A DNA stretch of 33,986 nt from CAG-582 sp964551965. GTDB lineage: Bacteria; Bacillota_I; Bacilli_A; RF39; UBA660. Both the position numbers and the translations under genes were made by a program. Under the pieces are notes generated by a model that saw only the letters and a list, made by a program, of their open reading frames with translations, ran no database searches and was not told where the DNA came from. The first letter of the stretch is position 1, and each line of letters begins with the position of its first letter. Where the stretch lies: positions 1 through 33,986 of the forward strand of contig CAZKFB010000010.1 in NCBI GenBank assembly GCA_964551965.1. Direction: 5' to 3'. Below are positions 30,017-33,986 of this stretch, in pieces.

Positions 30017-31864
30017 ATGAAGAATATTTTTAATAAAGAATTATTAATGTATGCAATTGGATTTATAGCATTATTATCTATATCTTTTTATATTGATATT
30101 TATACTAGAAGTCTATTTAGTTTAAATACATTTGGATTTAATAATATTAGATGTCGTACTTTATGGCTGGGATTTAGTATATCTTGGATTTTATTATTCT
30201 TACTTCTTATATATTTGTTTTTTAAGAAGAATAGAATTAAAGTATTAAGTATCTTTATCATACTCATGAATATTCTTATGTTTGCACAGATATGCTATGT
30301 TCAACAATTAGGAAAATATATGGTTTTATCTGATTTATTTTTAGCTGGAGAAGGATTACAGTATGTAAAATCAATATTCTTGAATTTAAATTTTGGTATG
30401 ATTATAACGATGGTATTTAATATTATATTAGTTATAATTATTAATAAAATTAATGATAAGAAAAGTATTAGAAAAACGAAAACTTATGAGGTAAATAAAT
30501 ATCTTGTATTTATTGTAGCAGTATTAATAATTACATTTAGACTAATCAGTTTTATTGGTTTAGGTCGTACTCAAAAAGAAGAGTGGATGGAAAATTATAA
30601 TACGAGAAGTATCTATAATAATTTTACTAATCCCAATACATCAATGTTTGTAAGTGGTTTCTATGAATATCATTTCCGTGCAGTCTATAAATATATATAT
30701 AATTTAATTACTTTAGATAAAACAACATTAAAGAATAATATTGATAAATATAATAGTTTATATGGAATTGAAAAAAGTGATAATAAATATACAGGTATAT
30801 TTAAAGATAAGAATGTTATTGTTGTTATGATGGAGAGTATTGATTCTTGGATTATTGATGATAATACAATGCCAACTTTAAATATGATGAAGAATACGGG
30901 ATTAAATTTTACTAATAGATATTCGCCTTTCTTTAATGGAGGGCAGACAATTAATACGGAGTTTGCTATTAATACAGGATTGTATGCAATAAGTGATAAG
31001 AAAACCATCTATGATATAGATGATGTTAACTATAAATATAGTTTAGCTAATACTTTTAAGAAAAATGGATATCAAGTTAATAGTTTTCATGCTAATTCAG
31101 GAGATTTTTATAACCGTTCTAAATTTCATAAGTTACTTGGATATGATGAACACTATTCAGCTGTTGATATGGTTTATGATGGTATTTTAGATGAAGATAA
31201 GAATTATTTTTCTGATAGTGTATTCTTATCAGATAAAAATATTTTAAAGGAGTTTGTTCGTGATGATAAATTCTTAAGTTTCTATACTACTTATAGTGCA
31301 CATTTAGAATATGTAGAAAATAATAAAGTATATAGAGATGTTGAAAAGATTGAGAATGAAGATTATCAACATGAAGAGTATATTTATAGAACTCTTGCTC
31401 ATGATACGGATAAAGCCTTAGAAGAATTAATAGATTATCTAAAAAAGAAAGATAAGTTAGATGATACGGTTTTAGTTTTAATTAGTGACCATTATGTATA
31501 TGGATATTCTGATCCAAATTATGTAGCTATGAAGAAGAATACGATTAATGATCGTAAGGAATTACAAAATACACCATTTATTATATGGAGTAATGATATT
31601 AAGCATAGAGATGTAAATACTATCTTAGATACTGCTGATATTCTACCAACACTTCTAAATATGACGGGAATAGATTATGACCCTAATAAATATATGGGTA
31701 CTGATGTATTTAGTAAGAATCATGACAACTTTGTTTGGTTTGCTGATGGATCATATATTGAAAGTAATAAATGTACTCTATCAAAAGAAGCAATATTAAC
31801 TAAGAGTAACTATAATATAAATAAGAATAGAAATATTCTACTAACTAATTATTATGGAAAATAG
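30017..31864 (+). CDS. ltaS: Lipoteichoic acid synthase family protein (LtaS)
   Basis: The 615-residue protein has five N-terminal membrane helices (about 10-28, 48-70, 75-95, 120-143, 161-181), then an outer sulfatase-fold domain. Metal and active-site residues can be placed against staphylococcal LtaS: Glu273 in MMESID, Thr311 as likely nucleophile in GGQTINTEF, Asp491-His492 in ISDHYVYG, and His428 in YSAHLEY. The glycerolphosphate-contact segment appears as FYNR (365-367), where Tyr replaces the usual Trp. It is monocistronic. The other family member at 8793 has different linker segments, so the two may divide primase/polymerase or substrate roles. Confidence 0.92.
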   Translation: MKNIFNKELLMYAIGFIALLSISFYIDIYTRSLFSLNTFGFNNIRCRTLWLGFSISWILLFLLLIYLFFKKNRIKVLSIFIILMNILMFAQICYVQQLGKYMVLSDLFLAGEGLQYVKSIFLNLNFGMIITMVFNIILVIIINKINDKKSIRKTKTYEVNKYLVFIVAVLIITFRLISFIGLGRTQKEEWMENYNTRSIYNNFTNPNTSMFVSGFYEYHFRAVYKYIYNLITLDKTTLKNNIDKYNSLYGIEKSDNKYTGIFKDKNVIVVMMESIDSWIIDDNTMPTLNMMKNTGLNFTNRYSPFFNGGQTINTEFAINTGLYAISDKKTIYDIDDVNYKYSLANTFKKNGYQVNSFHANSGDFYNRSKFHKLLGYDEHYSAVDMVYDGILDEDKNYFSDSVFLSDKNILKEFVRDDKFLSFYTTYSAHLEYVENNKVYRDVEKIENEDYQHEEYIYRTLAHDTDKALEELIDYLKKKDKLDDTVLVLISDHYVYGYSDPNYVAMKKNTINDRKELQNTPFIIWSNDIKHRDVNTILDTADILPTLLNMTGIDYDPNKYMGTDVFSKNHDNFVWFADGSYIESNKCTLSKEAILTKSNYNINKNRNILLTNYYGK

Positions 31865-31886
31865 ACCAATTTATTTGGTCTTTTTA
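31863..31886 (+). terminator. Terminator of ltaS
   Basis: A 7-bp perfect stem AGACCAA (31863-31869) / TTGGTCT (31875-31881) with five T. The stop TAG begins just before the 5' arm. Confidence 0.85.
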
Positions 31887-31934
31887 AATTAATTAATCTA
31901 TAAGCAAAGTGATGATTAAATTAGTAAAATTTGT

Positions 31935-31940
31935 TATAAT
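31935..31940 (+). promoter_or_regulatory. Extended -10 promoter for the 31956-33617 unit
   Basis: TGTTATAAT (31932-31940), 15 bases before the ATG at 31956. GGTGAT at 31947 is both the expected transcript start and the ribosome site. Confidence 0.55.
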
Positions 31941-31955
31941 ATTTTTGGTGATATT

Positions 31956-32561
31956 ATGAAAGATAATAAGGAAGTTGTTTTATTTTTTGATATAAATACT
32001 AATTTTGATCCTTTAGGTGTTGCAAAAGAATTGTCATCTCGTTATCCAGAACTTGGTAATCCAACAATTTTGCCACCAACTAATGATATTAAAGCTCCCG
32101 TAATTCTCTATAAAGAGAATCCAGATTTTAAATTAGCGGTAAGTTTTAATAATGTTAATTTTGTAATTAATCATACTTATTTTGATCAGATATCTTCTAT
32201 TTCTTTTGATATGGTAGATACATTTGAAGAATTTAAATCGAGTTTCACAAGAATAGGTTATATTTCTAATGTATTCTTATCTCCTGAAAAAATTGAGAAA
32301 GTTAAAGATAAATATTTAAATAAGAATGAGTTAAGTGATGTCTTAGATTTTAATTTATCTTGGTATCGTGAATTAGATAGTAAAATGGGCATTTTAAATT
32401 GTTGGGAAAGATTTATTACTGATCATCATGACTTTAGTGATCTTTTATGTCAATATGATATAAATACACCAATAGGAGAGAAAGTAGATATAAATATGAA
32501 GTTCTTAAAGAATTTCTTTAAGGAAGCTAATGATTATATCGAAAAAAGGATTGATTTATAA
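31956..32561 (+). CDS. Unrecognised soluble protein
   Basis: The 201-residue protein has no signal peptide or membrane helix. The first half alternates beta-type strands (VVLFFDINTNFDP, APVILYKENPDFKLAVSFNN, VNFVINHTY). The second half is mostly helical with NLSWYRELDSKMG and a charged C-terminus. The pattern of a strand, yPELGNPxxxPP, then a long sheet faintly recalls the TIGR04255 group, but this is too weak for a name. The gene heads a three-gene unit with a VanZ-family protein (one-base overlap), so a link to envelope function is possible. Confidence 0.7.
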   Translation: MKDNKEVVLFFDINTNFDPLGVAKELSSRYPELGNPTILPPTNDIKAPVILYKENPDFKLAVSFNNVNFVINHTYFDQISSISFDMVDTFEEFKSSFTRIGYISNVFLSPEKIEKVKDKYLNKNELSDVLDFNLSWYRELDSKMGILNCWERFITDHHDFSDLLCQYDINTPIGEKVDINMKFLKNFFKEANDYIEKRIDL

Positions 32562-33016
32562 TGAGAAAAGTCTTATCAATTATTTTAGTTATCTTATGGA
32601 TGATGTTAATATTTAATTTCTCTAAGGATAATGGAGAAAAGTCTACTTCTTTAACTAATCAAGTAATAACGACAATTGTATCTACTTTTACAAACATTGA
32701 AAAGAATAGTGAGGAGATGGATAAAATCTTAGATATTACTTTTGTTCCGGTTCGTAAATGTGCTCATTTCTTTGTTTATTTCTGTTTAGGATTACTTATA
32801 ATGAATGCTTTATATATATGGGGAATACATAAGAAGACTTTAATTATATCATCGCTTCTTTGTATTTTGTTTTCGATAAGTGATGAAGTACATCAGTCAT
32901 TTGTTGATGGTAGATCAGGAAATTTAACTGATGTTCTTTTAGATAGTAGTGCTTCTTTAATAGCTAGTTATCTCTATCATAGATTTATTATTATGAGGTA
33001 TTACTATGAAAAATAA
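32561..33016 (+). CDS. VanZ-family membrane protein
   Basis: The 151-residue protein has four likely membrane helices and the VanZ-like signatures VRKCAHFFVYFCLGLL and DEVHQSFVDGRSGNLTDVLLD. VanZ proteins raise teicoplanin resistance in enterococci, but most family members have no known role and occur outside resistance clusters, as here. No vanHAX genes are present. The ATG shares one base with the preceding stop, and the end overlaps the next gene by 11 bases. Confidence 0.9.
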   Translation: MRKVLSIILVILWMMLIFNFSKDNGEKSTSLTNQVITTIVSTFTNIEKNSEEMDKILDITFVPVRKCAHFFVYFCLGLLIMNALYIWGIHKKTLIISSLLCILFSISDEVHQSFVDGRSGNLTDVLLDSSASLIASYLYHRFIIMRYYYEK

Positions 33017-33617
33017 TATATTATTAATAATATTGTTTTCTATTACGGCTTTTCTTTCAATGGTATGTCTTACTTTATTTAATACTAATTTTGTATTACA
33101 CAAAATGGAAGAATTTGATTACTATGACATTCAATACAATAGTTTAACTAATTATTTAAAGAGTAATTCGATTGAATTTAAAATAAATAAGAGTGATCTT
33201 AAAAATGATATAGAAGAATATGTAAAGAGTAGATATAGTAAATACTATATTCACAATAAGATTGAGGCAAGTACTAATACTGATAATATTTATTTGGACT
33301 ATGTTAAATTTAACAATATATTAGAAAAATATAATGCTAATCTAATAATATATATTTCTTTTATAGTTACTATATTATTAGTAATATTAACTGGTAGTAT
33401 ATTTATTAGAACTAAGAAGAAACATAATATAAATTTGATTTTATCAATATCTTCTATAATATTAATAGTAATATATGGAATAATTTATTTACTATTTAAT
33501 ACTAATAATGAATTCTTTAATTATATAGTTAATGAATCATTACATTATTTACTTGGATTATCAGTTATACTCTTAGATTTAGTATTTTTAAATAAAATAA
33601 GAAAAAGAATCAGTTAA
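33006..33617 (+). CDS. Four-helix membrane protein, unknown
   Basis: The 203-residue protein has membrane helices at about 4-30, 110-133, 140-162 and 175-196, with a charged outer loop of about 80 residues between the first and second, holding YDIQYNSLTNYLKSN and an RYSKYYIHNKIE segment. The family is not recognised. It overlaps the VanZ-like gene by 11 bases and ends convergently with the sigma-factor gene, sharing four bases at their stop codons. Confidence 0.72.
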   Translation: MKNNILLIILFSITAFLSMVCLTLFNTNFVLHKMEEFDYYDIQYNSLTNYLKSNSIEFKINKSDLKNDIEEYVKSRYSKYYIHNKIEASTNTDNIYLDYVKFNNILEKYNANLIIYISFIVTILLVILTGSIFIRTKKKHNINLILSISSIILIVIYGIIYLLFNTNNEFFNYIVNESLHYLLGLSVILLDLVFLNKIRKRIS

Positions 33618-33637
33618 AATTCCTGATTCTTTTTTTT
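33605..33637. terminator. Bidirectional terminator containing both stop codons
   Basis: A 9-bp perfect stem AAGAATCAG (33605-33613) / CTGATTCTT (33623-33631), A-rich to the left and T-rich to the right. The stops of the two convergent genes (33615-33617 plus, 33614-33616 minus) both lie in the 9-base loop. Confidence 0.9.
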
Positions 33638-33986
33638 AAATTCGCGATATAGTTTACTAATAGCACGTTTCTCAATTCTTGATACATAAGAACGAGATAT
33701 ATTTAATTTATCAGCTATTTCTTTTTGCGTTAATTCTTTTTTATCATTCAATCCGAATCGATTTAATATTATTTCTCTTTCTCGTTCATTCAAACAATTT
33801 AGAGAACTACTTATTAAATCTAAGTTTTCTTTTTTATGTAGTATTTCATTTATTTCTGGAGTATTAGATTTTATGACGTCGATTAAACTTATTTCATTAC
33901 CATCTTTATCATAGCCAATCGAATCATTTAAAGATACATTTTGACTATTCTTTTTATTACTTCGAAAGTACATTAGTATTTCATTT
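33614..33986 (-). CDS. sigK: SigK/SigE-type RNA polymerase sigma factor, C-terminal part (runs off the window)
   Basis: About 123 codons are visible and the frame continues through the right edge, so the ATG at 33973 is internal. In-frame residues before it read NEILMYFRSNKK, which matches the segment joining regions 2 and 3 in sporulation sigma factors K and E. Then VSLNDSIGYDKDGNEISLIDV (region 3), LNEREREIILNRFGL (region 4.1) and the helix-turn-helix LTQKEIADKLNISRSYVSRIEKRA (region 4.2). The -10-recognising region 2 and the true start lie outside. SigK is slightly favoured over SigE from the segment wording, but they are hard to separate on a fragment. Confidence 0.88.
   Translation of the reverse strand, partial: NEILMYFRSNKKNSQNVSLNDSIGYDKDGNEISLIDVIKSNTPEINEILHKKENLDLISSSLNCLNEREREIILNRFGLNDKKELTQKEIADKLNISRSYVSRIEKRAISKLYREFKKKNQEF

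Noticed and set aside
32561..33016. Glycopeptide-resistance locus (VanY plus VanZ)
   Set aside because: The VanY-like and VanZ-like genes are 28 kb apart and there is no vanH, vanA, vanX or VanRS; both are common chromosomal families.
33679..33867. Plus-strand hydrophobic frame at the right edge
   Set aside because: Antisense to the sigma-factor gene, no ribosome site.

Overview
The window looks like a chromosomal segment of a low-GC, AT-rich Firmicute of the Bacilli side. The closest overall impression is an uncultured gut lineage such as RF39 or Erysipelotrichales-like, but that is inference from gene style, not a proven placement. Gram-positive markers are a BY-kinase capsule-regulation set (CpsB/CpsD/CpsC), DivIB, SepF, DivIVA, two LtaS-family enzymes, YlxM, the YolD plus Y-family polymerase pair, a T-box leader and a SigK/SigE-type sigma factor. 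TGA is used as a stop after complete proteins (CpsB, CpsD, PriA), so the standard bacterial code applies, not the mycoplasma code. Two runs of exactly 100 N (9650-9749 and 24311-24410) show that this is a scaffolded draft assembly.

Layout. 1-3260: an envelope-regulation block, with a Thr-rich single-pass membrane protein, a PHP phosphatase, a tyrosine kinase and its membrane adaptor with a long extra tail. 3396-5695: HU, a VanY-type D,D-carboxypeptidase and a membrane-anchored transglutaminase-fold protein that lacks the catalytic Cys. 5779-8758: a packed unit murG-divIB-queH-prepilin. 8793-11983: LtaS-like protein-ftsY-ylxM (ffh does not follow). 12066-12842: a TrbC/VirB2-like two-helix membrane protein with three 23-residue repeats. 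12858-14936: a minus-strand block with a small membrane protein, tRNA-Ala(UGC), YolD and a Y-family polymerase whose promoter carries an SOS-like palindrome. 15008-18407: two paralogous zinc-ribbon/membrane/Cys-tail proteins. 18460-22294: priA and an unrecognised membrane protein. 22308-25303: a glycine T-box leader followed by a LOG-family gene, glyS, sepF and divIVA. 25316-27134: a DUF1287 protein and a HEXXH peptidase. 27161-29973: NfnA/NfnB-like flavoproteins and a membrane-anchored cyclophilin. 30017-31886: LtaS. 31956-33617: an unknown protein, a VanZ-family protein and a four-helix membrane protein. 33614 to the edge: a SigK/SigE-type sigma factor on the minus strand that runs off the window.

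The main theme is cell-envelope synthesis and division (MurG, DivIB, SepF, DivIVA, LtaS, VanY, CpsBCD) mixed with core information processing. There is no phage, transposon or CRISPR, and no gene-free stretch above 300 bases. Gene punctuation is very compact. Intrinsic terminators often contain the stop codon of the gene they end, the next promoter can lie in the terminator arm, and many transcripts probably begin only 10-20 bases before the start codon.

The most interesting feature is the leader at 22308-22414. It has T-box antiterminator hallmarks matched to glycine, but its promoter leaves room only for a miniature Stem I. It appears to control a LOG-family enzyme and two division genes together with glycyl-tRNA synthetase.
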